Below the pieces are notes generated by a model. That model had not been told where the DNA came from. It saw only the letters and a program-made list of their open reading frames with translations, and searched no databases. The translations under genes were made by a program, and so were the position numbers. Shown here in pieces: positions 53,396-64,000 of a DNA stretch of 64,000 nucleotides. This DNA is from Hyphodiscus hymeniophilus (taxonomy: Eukaryota; Ascomycota; Leotiomycetes; Helotiales; Hyphodiscaceae): contig VNKQ01000019.1 of the NCBI GenBank assembly GCA_016508695.1, positions 620,001 to 684,000 on the forward strand, in the 5' to 3' direction. Each line of letters begins with the position of its first letter. Within the stretch, counting starts at the first letter, position 1.

Positions 53396-54399
53396 TGTGA
53401 AATAATCGAACTGAGACGGTACTCCTGTAACCTTTGGGCTTGATGGCAATACCAGTGCCTCTAAAGACAAAAGATTGATAGCTCATCTGAAATACCGAGA
53501 GAGTGTGTAAGTATTACCAATATAGCATCACCTAACTCAAATCCCCTACGAGCAAGTTCGTATCCTTGATACAAGCACAGTCTCGGAAATTGTAGGATTG
53601 CATACCATGATGCGTCTGTGCCGTGTGCGAATAGCACTTCTCTTGAGCCAACTATGCAGGGCATTGTAGCAGACTCGAATCATTTGGGCGCGGGAATCTC
53701 CTAAATCTAGGATCGCCTGTTCGCACTCGCAGTAGCGTTGGCCAATAGTGTCAGCTAGCATACATTAATCATGTCAGCTTGGTCAAGAAGAAGAAGGAGA
53801 AAAATCCTTCAAAGTCCTATTTGGCCAGTAACCAGTCTGTCGGGATCGAACTGTGGCGTATCAAATACTAAGCTAATGTAAGAAGGACAATGACCAGCAA
53901 CAGCAGAGCAACGAGGAAAACTTGTAGATATGTGTACTTATGACTAATTTAGATTCTTTATGAAGTGTGTTCGTAGCAACAATATTGTGGTTGTTGAGTG
54001 AATCTGTCTGCTGGAATCCATGGGAAACTCCAGAGTCGGGTCGTGCTCAAGCGAAAGATCACCATTTGGCCGAGCGATGCACGTCGGCCCGCTTTGGGAC
54101 TACCGTTTGGACCCCCGACCGGCAATTACAAGGGGCGGCCCGGAATCCTGAAAGCCTTTCCGGGCATGGGTCTGCTGCAGATTGATGCAGTCCTTGTACC
54201 ACCAGCAAGAGAGAGAGAAGAGGGGTGAAGAAACCGAGAGGATGCTACATGCCATTCTTGGTCCTCCGTATTATTCCTCCAGCGATATTTTCTCTTTTTC
54301 TTTTTCTTTTTCTTCTGCATCTGTCGTGAATTTCGATATTCACAATAATCGCCAGTCCTAGCCTCGCACTTCCTTTCCTCGTTTGTTCAATAGATCACA
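53396..54399. other. Divergent promoter region, rhodopsin-like gene 2 / MFS gene
   Basis: 1 kb upstream of two divergent genes. Minus-strand open frames at 53461-53761 have no start or motif. A pure pyrimidine tract at 54291-54317 precedes the MFS start, as in many fungal promoters. Nothing else supported. Confidence 0.45.
54291..54317 (+). promoter_or_regulatory. Pyrimidine tract upstream of MFS gene
   Basis: A C/T-only run of about 27 bases made of TCTTTTT units lies about 85 bases before the MFS start codon. Such CT tracts commonly sit just upstream of transcription starts in filamentous fungi; this is an inferred role. Confidence 0.45.
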
Positions 54400-56103
54400 A
54401 TGGATTCAATGAGCTCAGATGAGAAAAAGGTTCGAACCTCAGACGTGGAGGTCCCAGACGAGTCCAACTTGAACTCTCCTACGGCTACGTCGCCTGAGAA
54501 ACAGAACGGAGACCTCGATGAAGCATATCTCTTCCTAACATCCCACAACGTGGATGATGACTCCGTTGATCTAAAAGCGTTGCGAAGGAAGATCGATTGG
54601 AGAATCGTCCCCATTATGTTCCTTTGTTACACAATGCAGTTCGTTGATAAGGTTATGATCAATGTAAGCCTTTGCTCACACCGCATGTAATATGACCCAG
54701 GATCTGATCTGATCAATGCACAGTACGCAGCCGTCATGGGAATCAACAAAGACCTGAAACTGAAAGGAAACGACTTCTCCAACGTGGCTACAGCCTTTTT
54801 CATTGCCTACCTCATTGCTGAAGTGCCCAATGGTCAGTCTCTTAGAGATTTCGACACCGAAACATACTCTAACTGTCTTTAAAAGGATACATCCTTCAGA
54901 AGGTCGGAGCTGGCAAATGGTTAGGCGCCAACGTCTTTCTCTGGGGCATTGCAGCAGCATGCCATGCGGCAGCCTTCAACTACCACTCCCTCCTTGCTGC
55001 CCGCATATTCCTGGGTATCTTCGAGGCAGCCATTGCTCCATGTTTAATGCTTATCAGCAGTCAATGGTATACAAAATCCGAACAAGCACCTCGCTTCAGC
55101 TTCTGGTACTGTGGTCTTGGAGCCGGCCAGATCTTCGGAGGAATTATATCATTTGGGTTCCAGCATGTCAAAGGCGACTTCGCTGGCTGGAAAATCATGT
55201 TCATCGTTGTCGGACTGCTTACCTCCCTGTTCGGTGTAGTCGCTTTCTTCATCCTCCCAGATACGCCAATGAAGGCCACTTTCCTGTCAGATGCTGAGAC
55301 CACTGCCCTTTTGAAACATGTTGCAGCCAACCAAACAGGAATTGAGAACCATCACTTCAAGTGGTCGCACTTGATAGAGATACTTCTCGATATTCAGATA
55401 TGGCTCCTGGTTATTATGACAGTTCTGGTATGTAACGAAGCTTTGCGGACCGTCGAAATCTCTGGCAATGCTAATTGAATGAAAGATCTCCGTCTCCAGT
55501 GGTGTAATAACCTCCTACTCCGCTACTTTGATTGCCGGCTTCGGCTACAGCAAACCCAACGCCGCTCTGCTCAATATGCCTGGTGGGATAGTGTCCATTG
55601 CCAGCACACTGATTGTTGGTTTCGGTGTCCGACACACTTCTCACCGCTGGGCCTGGATCGTAGCTTGTTGCGTGCCAGGCATGCTCGGCGGAGGTCTGAT
55701 GTCCTTCGCACCGAAACACAACCGCGCAGCACTCCTCGCCGGCATCTACCTCGTGAACTCCATCGTAGCGACGCTGACCGTCATCTACCAGTGGACCGTC
55801 TCCAATTGCGCGGGCCATACCAAGCGAGCCATGTCAGCCGCCATCATCGCGGGAAGCTTCTCCATCGGAAACATCATCGGGCCTCAGACATTCCAAGCCA
55901 AAGATGCGCCAGGTTACCACCCCGCAAAGATCACCGTCTTGGCTACCCAAGGCGCTGGTGCGGTTGTCGCCTTTGTTCTGTTTTTGTACTATGTCTGGGC
56001 GAATAAAAGGAAGGATCGCAAGCAGTTTGCTGAGAATGTCGAGGCTAACAACTGGGAAAACCGGACTGATAAGGAAAACGAAACATTTCGTTATGTGTAC
56101 TAG
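54400..56103 (+). CDS. MFS transporter, anion:cation symporter (Dal5/allantoate permease) type
   Basis: A 510-residue twelve-helix permease from four exons (introns 54664-54723, 54833-54885 and 55428-55485). A hydrophilic N-terminus of about 70 residues ends LRRKIDWRIVPIMFLCYTMQFVDKVMIN (helix 1, with the RxxxWRixP signature of the ACS family). Then FIAYLIAEVPNGYILQKVG (helix 2), ARIFLGIFEAAIAPCLMLISSQWY (helix 4), FWYCGLGAGQIFGG, FILPDTPMKATFL (central loop) and a second half from SGVITSYSATLIAGFGY to VLFLYYVWANKRKD. Relatives in the ACS/Dal5 group import organic anions such as allantoate, nicotinate, tartrate or other carboxylates by proton symport across the plasma membrane. The substrate cannot be called. 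It is convergent with a Baeyer-Villiger monooxygenase 250 bases away. Confidence 0.92.
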
Positions 56104-56355
56104 AACAGTGATTCAAGAAGGGTGAATGAAAATACTGGCCAAATGAATACTTCAATTGGAAGATACACATAGCTCACAAGAACTGCAAATGGAAATACAA
56201 ACCAGTTGCTTGGTATGTGGCTTTCAATTATTTACCCTTCGCAAATGAAATGAATTTGAGATGGAATAGGGAAGTGATGATTGCCAAAACCCTGGCTCCA
56301 GAGAAAAGATCAAAACTCGTAATTGAATATATTCAGACACCAACACGGAAAGGCC

Positions 56356-58311
56356 TCAAGAAGCCGTTGCAGACACCGTCTTGAACCCCTTGAAATCTGG
56401 GAACACAGTCCGAATCTCCTCGCGATACGCCCCAACACCACCCGCGTAGTTTACCTGCTCAAACGCCTTGCCCGGGACGCTCCCGCCCATGTACGTACTC
56501 CTAGTGGTTGGCATCAGGGTCGCATTGCTCAGATCGTTGATTCTCTGCTTCCACTGCTTCGTAGCTTCCGGTGTAGGGTCGACATATTTAAGACCTTGGC
56601 GTTCAATTAGATTGATGGCATCACGGATCCAACGTCCTTGGATTTCCAGACTGCTTGGGCCGTTGGAAAGCAAGGTTGGGCCGTGTGGTCCATAAAGATG
56701 GAACATATTAGGGTACCCGGAGATAGCAGTGCCGAGATATGTGTTCGCGGATGATTTCCATTCGTCTTTAAGGTAGGTGCCGTGAATACTCTTCAGACCC
56801 ATGCTGGTCATGCCTCCGGTGGTGATGTCGAAGCCCGTCGCAAGAGCAACCACGTCGAGTTCGTGGATTTTACCATCGGCGGTCTTGATACCGTTCTCGA
56901 CGAACTCTTCGATTTGAGTACTGCTTTTCTCTGATATATCGACAATTTCAACGTTATCTGCGTCAAGGACTTCGTAGTAATTCTGTTCAAGACAGGGTCG
57001 CTCTGCAGGTCTATTAGAAAAGCATACAATGTAAAAGGCTAGGTTTGCTTACTGATGCCGAAAGCATGTGGAGGCTCAAGCGGGCAGAGCACATCACGCT
57101 TTTTGGGGTTCTGGATCCTTTGGCGCTGCTTCTTGGCCCAAAAATTGTAAGCCTCCCGGTTGGCCTTCATGTCAAACAAGTAGTCTTTATAACCACCAAG
57201 CCAAAGGCCAAATCCTTCTTGTTTCCACAGCTTTTCGAAATGGGCTTCGCGCTCCTCTGGCGTATCGTCAAAAGTATTGTGTTCGTAGAAATCATAGAGG
57301 AAGCCTGCAAAGGTACTTTCTCTCAAATTAAATAGGTAATCGTAATGTGAGCGTACGCCGTCTTGTTCTTCCTTTGTCATATCTCGCTTGCCCATTGGAA
57401 GTGCTAGATTAGGGGTGCGTTGGAAAAGTGTCAGTTTTTCCACCTTCGGGCCCCATTCCTGTGCAATCTGTACTCCTGAAGCTCCGGTTCCTATAGATTA
57501 ATCTATGTCAGCCCTAACTTGCAGTACTAAGAGCTCATTCTATTCAAGAGCACTAAAAATATGCCAAAATATTTGCATTTACTTACCAACAACAGCAACA
57601 CGCTTGCCCTTAACATCTACATCCTCAGTTGGCCAGAAGGACGAGTGATGAATGACACCCTTAAAATCATCCATGCCCTTATAGGCTGGGACATATCGCT
57701 TAGCTGCAAAGCCTGCAGCAATGATGAGGAACCTGGTCTTCACTGTACGACCATCCGCAGTTTTAACAGTCCACTTGGCACTGCTCTCGTCGAATTCCGC
57801 GCTCGTAACAACCGTCTCAAAAGCAGAATCCTTGCTGAGATCGCAAACTTTGTCGACATGATCGAAGTATGCTTGCAGCTCCCGCCAATCAGGATAGTTG
57901 GTTGTGAATGACCATGTATTCCAAACTTCGGGAATAGTGAGTTGGTAGATGGGGACTGGGCTGTCGACACGAGCACCTGGATAGCAATTCCATCTCCTGT
58001 TGGAACTCCCCGCATTAGCCACCATGAGTTTTGCATAATTCTGTACAGGAACAAGATGAATATGTATCTCACCATGTGCCACCAAAACCTAGGCCAGCAT
58101 CGTAGAGAACTGTTTTGTAACCTGCTTTGCGCATCTCGTAGAGCAAGTAAGTCCCGCTGAACCCGGCGCCGACAACTAGAACATCTAGATCCAAGTTGTC
58201 CGCATACGGTCCATCGGTGCGTCTGCGATTCGAATATTGATGAAGATCGGTTTTGAGAACCCGCTCGGGGAGCTTTGTAAATCCTTTGGTGTGGCCGTTC
58301 GTCCGAGCCAT
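56356..58311 (-). CDS. Baeyer-Villiger flavin monooxygenase
   Basis: A 577-residue class B flavoprotein monooxygenase from four exons (58073-58311, 57587-57996, 57053-57490, 56356-57002; introns of 76, 96 and 50 nt). FAD-binding GAGFSGTYLLYE follows an N-terminal tail, then GGTWRWNCYPGARVDSP. The Baeyer-Villiger fingerprint F-x-G-x-x-x-H-x-x-x-W-P is exact: FKGVIHHSSFWP at 191-202. The NADPH-binding Rossmann motif is VAVVGTGASGVQIAQEW. The C-terminal ATGFD and PNMFHLYGPHGP are normal. It resembles cyclohexanone/cyclododecanone monooxygenases, which insert oxygen beside a ketone to make esters or lactones. The last intron's acceptor CTGCAG at 57003 was chosen because it restores GIKRPCLEQNYYEVL. 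The initiating ATG (MARTNGH) is favoured over one 31 codons upstream. It may act in ketone catabolism or secondary metabolism. Confidence 0.93.
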
Positions 58312-60119
58312 GTTTTTCTTTCTGTCCTTCTTGATTAGATGTTTCAGAGTCTTATCTACAAACGTGGAGCTGAGATGAAGTTCCAGGGGACGGCCTCTAT
58401 TCATATAACAAACCTCGGTTGAGCGGAGGCAATACCGTGCAACGCAAGTCCCTACATACAATTAAAGTAAGGTCTGACTCGACAATAAAGTCGGCACCTG
58501 TGAGGGATTGAAGTTGCCCTATGGGGCAAAGGACTGATGGCCGGAAAGTGGAACGTAGATTCGAACACCAACCGATGAGCCACTACCCCGCACACGAACG
58601 GAAGGACAAAGAGCGTGGGAATGTCTTGGCTACCTGACTCGCCTAGACCGAATTCAAGCGGTGATTGTACCGATAACTGTGCTACTTATTGTCGTATCGG
58701 ACAGATAGTGTAACAGTAGACGGTCCACAAACTATGAGGACGTCTTACTGTCCATAGCACCCTTATACCTGTGATATGAAGAGCATTCGAGTACAAGCAT
58801 AGCGAGCTTCCGCATTCGCTTTTTGCCCCACGCCATCACGAATGAACAAGAATGAGGTATACGTGCATGCAAAGACGGGAATAACGCAAAGAGGGCCAAT
58901 ATCCGTCCGGAAGACCCGAGCAACCGCATGAAGTACGCGGGGTAGACGCAAGCGGGGTATAGTAGGTTCTACCCTAGCGCCACATATCAACCCCACCTTC
59001 ATTGAGGATTTGGACGTGCAGCTTTGTAATTGGCACTGAATGCTCGGCTTACCTGCTCCAAAAAACTGTTCCCTTGTGCAATATAGATCTGAGATCCAAT
59101 CGTGGAAGAACCCCTTATTTGGACTCCCGCAGTGTTGACGAAAGTGCTCCAGACCTCGCTCCTTGAGACAATATTGAATAGGATGCGATGTCAACTATTA
59201 ATGCCGATAGTGTAGACAATGCTTTCGATCGTCCAAGAGTATCGATTTGCACGCCAACTCTCAACGCAGCATGAGAAAGGCTCTCACTACATAGTGGCTC
59301 TCACTGGAAATTGCAGTTGAATACCCTTGTCCGAGGCTTCTCCGAAGCAGCGTTCTACTCAAGAAATCGCAGTTTTCACATTTTGCAGACCTTCACCACA
59401 AGACTTTCAATCTCCAAATTCATCTAATTCAGATCTTCAAACTACTTTGCCCCATATTCGAAGAAATGATGTCGACGTTTTGAAGTCCGCACAGTGATGA
59501 AGATTCTCGGTAACACTACAACCTCCAATTCGAATTTGAAATCATTGGCTACTGTCGATCGACAACACCCACACACACCTACTGCACCATCTTCGTGTTC
59601 GGAGGTGGTAGTTGAAGGAGCTAATAGTCCCAACTCTCATACCATCGATATAAGCAAAGCTTAGCCCAACAAATCGGTCTTCAAACATAGAGTCCAAATC
59701 AGGCTTCCTTACCACATCCCAATTATCTGGCAGATTCAATAGTTTGGCGATGACTAGGTCGATATGGGGAGTTGATTTGCGCAACATTTCCATGTCTGAG
59801 GCTATCACCACTTGCTTACACAGACGAGGAAGATTCAAATCGCTTCAATCAAAATCGACCCTGAAATAACTGAGGCAGCAAATGAACGATGAAAAGTTGT
59901 AGTATTGTGTCACTTGACCTATTAGCAGTTTCGTGAATGGGGAACCCAAAGAATGCTGCCCGGCTTTATTTCGTCACTGTTGAAGAGGCCCGAGAAATGA
60001 GGTACTATGGCCATGCATGTTTCATGCTCTATGATATTGTTTGGTGTCCTGCATGTTAACCACAGGTAAACTTCGTCTCCCGTGCACTACGCTTGACGAA
60101 TACCTTTTCTTCCTACAAC
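58312..60119. other. Intergenic region BVMO / SPP2
   Basis: 1.8 kb. It holds the BVMO promoter and the 3' flank of SPP2. A minus-strand segment at 59542-59838 reads like coding sequence but has no ATG at its start and no splice partner (see observations). Otherwise no gene is supported. Confidence 0.4.
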
Positions 60120-61247
60120 TTATCGCCTCCGATCTCTATTCCTTTCTCTATCCCTCTCTCTATAATCATCTCTCTCCCGTTCCCTCCTATAACTCCCACC
60201 TCCCCTCTCCTCCCTCTTCTCGTCTCGTTTCTCCTTCTCTCTCCTATATTCGCTCGCCTTCGGTCTCCTCTCGCCCCTTCTATCTGGACCAGAATTCAAT
60301 CTCTTGACATCACTCTTCTGCACCCAAGCCCCTAACTCCTCCGCATCTTTCAACTCCTTCGCCCCCAAGCCCAAAAGATTCTGTCTGCGCTTGACTTCCT
60401 TCACACTGCTCTTCCCATCTGCAGAAGGCCCTTTCCATCCCATACCCCTAAGCATCGCCGCACCGAATTCTTCAACGGGTACACGCTCGTAATCTTCCAG
60501 TGTGCTGGCCTCGGGTGCAGACGCGATGGCGCGACGGTATGCATCTGCCTCTGAGACAGGGCCCGTGAGATCATCAGCTGGTGCAGAAGGGATGACAAGA
60601 TCGGGTCCTTCCTTCTTCGTCTTCTCCCCCAACAGCGCTTCGAGAGCTTCTTCGTCCGCAGTTTTGGGTTTCGCAGGCTCTGGTTCCGACGCATTGTCGG
60701 CCTGCCCATTTGTGTCTGCCTCGACCGTCGCATCGGCTTGAGGTACATCTTCCTTCTTCCTTACGCTCAACCCCCATTTCCTCTCCTCATCATTCGACTT
60801 TACCGCATCGACACCGTCAACTTTCACACCATTCCCCTTCCCCTCCCTCTCCAGCCTTGCAGCTTCTTGCGCGGCTTGAACCTCAGGCGGCAACAGGTTC
60901 ATTCCTGTACGTGCTCTCGCCGCACTCCTCCAATCCTGATGTACCAACATCGGAATAACCAACGGTCCCTCCGGCCGTTTCTCATCCTGCTTCACAGCAC
61001 CTTCTGCGCCAAATGCAGTGACAGCTTGGTGCTTACCCCTCTTCTCATGATCAGAGTCTTCAGAGTCGGAGTCGTGCGATGCGAAGGTAGATCGGGGTCG
61101 TTTTCCAAGGGTAGAGGCTGGTGAGGGTTTCGATAAGGTCTTTGCGCCGGGCTTGGAATAGGATTTCGGTTTCGCGGAGAGAGAGAAACCTTTGATGGCC
61201 GGTTTGGGCGCTGAGGCAGGTACGGATTCATCTTTTGAGGGCGACAT
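60120..61247 (-). CDS. SPP2: Pre-mRNA-splicing factor SPP2 (G-patch)
   Basis: A 375-residue nuclear protein, single exon. It has a basic Ser/Lys/Pro-rich start (MSPSKDESVPASAPK, GFSLSAKPK), an acidic Ser-Asp patch (HDSDSEDSDHEKRGKH), then the SPP2/GPKOW region: PLVIPMLVHQDWRSAARART, a charged linker, and the SPP2-type G-patch VPVEEFGAAMLRGMGWKG with LLGLGAKELKDAEELGAWVQ after it. The C-terminus is RS/RE-rich (RRERERDDYRERDRERNRD). In yeast Spp2 recruits and activates the DEAH helicase Prp2 for catalytic activation of the spliceosome through its G-patch. Filamentous SPP2 proteins have this size and charged tail. The start is the first ATG consistent with the family; 17 in-frame codons upstream lack ATG. 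Confidence 0.93.
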   Translation of the reverse strand: MSPSKDESVPASAPKPAIKGFSLSAKPKSYSKPGAKTLSKPSPASTLGKRPRSTFASHDSDSEDSDHEKRGKHQAVTAFGAEGAVKQDEKRPEGPLVIPMLVHQDWRSAARARTGMNLLPPEVQAAQEAARLEREGKGNGVKVDGVDAVKSNDEERKWGLSVRKKEDVPQADATVEADTNGQADNASEPEPAKPKTADEEALEALLGEKTKKEGPDLVIPSAPADDLTGPVSEADAYRRAIASAPEASTLEDYERVPVEEFGAAMLRGMGWKGPSADGKSSVKEVKRRQNLLGLGAKELKDAEELGAWVQKSDVKRLNSGPDRRGERRPKASEYRREKEKRDEKREERGGGSYRRERERDDYRERDRERNRDRRR

Positions 61248-61819
61248 CTTGGAAATTGGGAGGTTCTGAGGAGAATGTCGCTGGATGACTTTTGGCACAA
61301 GATTAATGGATTTCTGCCTGGTTTAAAAATTACTCTGTTAGGCTTAGCGTTCTGTCCACATGATCCATCCACGTCTCAATATTTTACAGGGCCGCTTAAT
61401 GGGTATCTTAGAACTCATTATGAAGCCCGGGAACTTAAAGGACAAGAACAGCGCTCCATGAACACCGTGAAGTGTTGGGGGCCGTTTGTGAGACTGCCTG
61501 AACACGCAGAAATGGGTGTCGAGAGGGGATGCATCGTGGTCTTGTGCTTGCAATCGCCTCGTAGAACTCTTGATCTCCGAAGAGAGTTGAAGAACCAAGG
61601 TAACAAAAGAAACATACGTTTAGCGAGGGACCCGAAAAATGAGTTGCGAAACTATTTTCGCTCCACCGCTGTTCACAGCTTATGGTGGGTATGTCCATTA
61701 TCATACAAATCTACTCTAGGTATACAGCCCAGGCTCTCAGCCCAGCCATCCGTCCTGCCAAATACCCTGCAGAATTTATACATGCCAACCATGAAAACTC
61801 CAACTCCAATGCGCCACGA
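61248..61819. other. Intergenic, SPP2 promoter / VID21 3' flank
   Basis: 570 bases between two minus-strand genes. A plus-strand open frame running 61275-61853 lacks any motif and overlaps the VID21 stop, so it is not called. Confidence 0.45.
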
Positions 61820-64000
61820 TCACTTGCCACTAGCCGCACTGCTGCTCCTCTGATGACCCTGTACATTGCCTTGCTGACCTTGAAGCGCCACAGCTTGAGT
61901 CTGCACTGCCTGAGCCTGAGCAGCCTGAGCTTGCTTTTGCTGAGCCTCTTGCTGCTGCCTCAGCATTTGGGCATAGAGTTGCGGACTTTGCCCTTGTCCA
62001 TTCATGCCTTGTCCGCTAAGCATCCCATTCATGTTGCCTCCAGCAGCAGCGTTCATGGCGCTTTGCGCCAACCCTTGTCGCTGAAGGTTGCTTTTGTTCA
62101 AGGTATCGGAAATCATGCGCATGACTTGTTCATTGGTCGCGTTGGGATACTTTGAGCGGATTGAGTCCTCAATGCGGACGGCTGGGGGGACCATGCCGTT
62201 ACTCAACTGTTGGAGACCCATGCGAGGGGATCCGGCTTGACCTTGAGACGGCGCAGGGCCAGGTGATGAGACACCGTTGGTGTTGGGGTTGAAGGGTAAC
62301 ATGTTGCCGTTTGGCATCTGACCGAAATTGGGCGGTGACATACCGTTCATATTGCGTGGAGGTGAGTTGTGGATTTGGCCGTTCTGACCTTGCATTGGCA
62401 TTTGACCAGCTTGTTGCATGCGGATAGCTTGGCGTTGTTGCTCTGAGATGTTCTGAGCACGCGCGACGAGACCGACGTCAAGGGCAGGGTTTGGCATTGG
62501 CAGTTGCCCGCCTTGCATGCCTTGCATTTGAGCCTGAGGAACACTATTCATCATAGGCTGAGGAATGCGTAAACCATTCGGCATTTGCATTTGGCCAGCC
62601 ATTTGAGGTGGCATAGGACCACGAGGTCTGTTTTGTCCAGGTACGGTGAGATTCTGATTGGTCTGAGTCGGAGTTCCATTGGGAGGCATTGCACCATTAG
62701 CAGGGATGGGACCACGTTGAGGTGTAGCACCATTTGGAAGAGCTTGTGGAGCGGTTTGACCAGCGATTCGTGATTGCATGGCAGCCTGAAAATGTAGGTC
62801 AGTACGTATACATGTGACAAAAAAATACGATAATAAATGGCAAGACGAGGAGCTTCATTGAAGCCCACCACGCCTCGCAGGAACACCCACCCTTCGTTGC
62901 TGCTCCTGCCGCTGCTGGTACATTTGCACCTGCTCCTTCATTCGTTCATCGCGCTCGTGCTTCAATTTGCTGAAATCCTGAGGCGTTTGCAACGGAGCTT
63001 TTGGCTGGGGTACCTCATTGGCCTTTCTCATGGCGGCAAGATTGGCGGCATGCTGCTGTTTCTGGAGGCTTGTCTCGCGCTTCTTGGCCAGTTTGCGCAT
63101 TGCATCGACAAGCGTCAAATGTTTCTGTTGTCGGCGGCGTTCAACTCTGAAACTAATAGTGCTTCTCCTCCTTTGCGGTTGAACTTGGCCATTAACCTGC
63201 TGAGGCGCTACGGCAGCCTGGGCTGTCACACTCCGATTCGCAGCTTCGAGTCGACTGTTGTAGGCTCTAAAGTAGTGTGTCTTCTGCATATCTGCGGGCA
63301 GGCCTTCCAGACTAATCCAGCGCTCGAAGCATTCCCAAGGAGTGCGGCGTTCAGCACCAGAGGAGAACAGAGATCGGCTCGTCAAGATGCTTGAGATTAG
63401 AGACCAATTATATGAATACTCTCGAACGTGGGCTTTCAGTTCGTCATCCTCTGCCCAAGTCCACTGAGAAGCGGTTCTGCACTCAAAGAAGCTTTGAAGC
63501 GGCATAGGGTATTCGGACGGGGGCCGGAACTGATGACCAGCATGAATACGATCACGTGTGTGCTTGTGCTCGGGATTGAACAGAGCAACATTGGTCTGCT
63601 CTGGAGGGAGAATGGATCGTTTCCCACCTTGCTCGATGATATCATCGTCTTCTTCTTCTTCATCGTACTCGAAACGACTCTTCTTGCGAGGTGGCGCTTG
63701 GACTTTGAGCTCCATCCGGCCTTCAACGTACTTACTTAGAGGCAAAGCGCGTCTTTTCCAGAATCTATCTGGATCGAGAGAATCCACTGAAGGGACAGCT
63801 AGAGGAGCTCCGTACCATGGTAGTTCGTCGAGGATTTTGTCGGCAATTGCCGATCGTCTTAAACCAAAGACAACTTCGTCATCCTGAAGGGTGAAGATGG
63901 CAGAGGGTGCAACTGTTTCGATAAGATTTAGCCGTGGTTCCTCATCGAAATCGTCTATTGATTCGGCTTCTCCAGAAGCGACAAGATCCGGAGTTTCATT
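61820..64000 (-). CDS. VID21: VID21/EAF1, NuA4 histone acetyltransferase subunit (3' part)
   Basis: The C-terminal 691 residues of a large nuclear protein whose 5' part lies beyond the right edge; the frame is open to position 64000. Exons in view: 62891-64000 and 61820-62785, with a 105-nt intron. Visible features: VVFGLRRSAIADKILDELPWYG; RFWKRRALPLSKYVEGRMELK; an acidic patch; then the SANT/Myb-like domain WTWAEDDELKAHVREYSYNW running to TPWECFERW; a coiled, Lys/Glu/Gln-rich stretch (QKQQHAANLAAMRKAN, KLKHERDERMKEQVQMYQQ); and a Gln/Asn/Met/Pro-rich tail. This is the EAF1/VID21 arrangement, where an HSA domain (expected upstream) binds Arp4/actin and the SANT domain helps NuA4 contact histones. 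The phase-0 donor GTGGGT at 62890 avoids an in-frame stop. The low-complexity tail is probably disordered. Confidence 0.92.

Noticed and set aside
53461..53761. Overlapping minus-strand open frames upstream of rhodopsin-like gene 2
   Set aside because: No start, motif or splice continuity with the gene; considered promoter sequence.
58558..58589. tRNA-like A- and B-box words on the minus strand (TGGCTCATCGG, then GTTCGAATC)
   Set aside because: The two boxes are only a few bases apart, leaving no room for an anticodon arm, and no acceptor stem pairs. Probably chance.
1..64000. CRISPR arrays, integrase/att sites, rRNA, complete transposons
   Set aside because: None seen; the repeats present are one coding minisatellite and one octanucleotide array, and the DNA is plainly fungal nuclear.

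Overview
The window is nuclear DNA of a filamentous ascomycete (Pezizomycotina). Evidence: genes carry short 43-105 nt spliceosomal introns (one of 179 nt) with GTANGT-like donors and CTAAC/CTRAY branch sites; coding regions are dense on both strands without operons; and the gene content is typical of the group (PAN1, MAK11, SPP2, VID21/EAF1, sphingolipid C9-methyltransferase, Zn2Cys6 factors, HET and 2EXR proteins, an AA9 LPMO, CYP52 P450, BBE-type oxidase, PF20684 rhodopsin-like membrane proteins). Leotiomycetes is my best guess, by inference only. All gene models were built by reading splice sites and frames by eye.

Layout. 0.8-12 kb: intron-less S9 peptidase (+), glucosylceramide C9-methyltransferase (+), a 2 kb gap, then the endocytic scaffold PAN1 (+). 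12-19 kb: Zn2Cys6 factor with a GC-AG intron (-), GPI-anchored LysM protein (-), CYP52-type P450 (+). 20-25 kb: 2EXR protein with a DDDEP minisatellite (-) and a large HET protein (-). 25.6-30.4 kb: three catabolic genes, ACMSD-type decarboxylase (+), aminomuconate-semialdehyde dehydrogenase (-), RidA-type aminomuconate deaminase (+). 31-41 kb: MAK11 (+), AA9 LPMO (+), a multi-pass membrane protein (-), HAD dehalogenase (+), BBE-type FAD oxidase (-). 42-58 kb: two rhodopsin-like membrane proteins, a single-pass membrane protein, a second Zn2Cys6 factor, an M20 amidohydrolase, an ACS/Dal5-type MFS transporter and a convergent Baeyer-Villiger monooxygenase. 60-64 kb: SPP2 (-) and the 3' part of VID21/EAF1 (-), which runs off the right edge.

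Two items stand out. First, the HET protein has two tandem HET domains followed by a C-terminal domain that reads as a nucleoside 2-deoxyribosyltransferase-like fold (PF15891 type). That would be a candidate nucleotide- or NAD-processing effector on a fungal allorecognition or immune sensor. Second, directly beside it are genes for three consecutive steps that take 2-amino-3-carboxymuconate semialdehyde (the branch point of tryptophan/kynurenine metabolism to NAD) through aminomuconate to 4-oxalocrotonate. This arrangement is familiar from bacterial nitrobenzoate/aminophenol catabolism but looks unusual as a compact fungal cluster.

Two sites settle start codons. The 2EXR gene needs two small upstream exons, because its long exon has no ATG. 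The HET protein should start at the MRLL methionine. Nothing in the window looks prokaryotic, viral or CRISPR-like, and I recognise no complete transposon or RNA gene.
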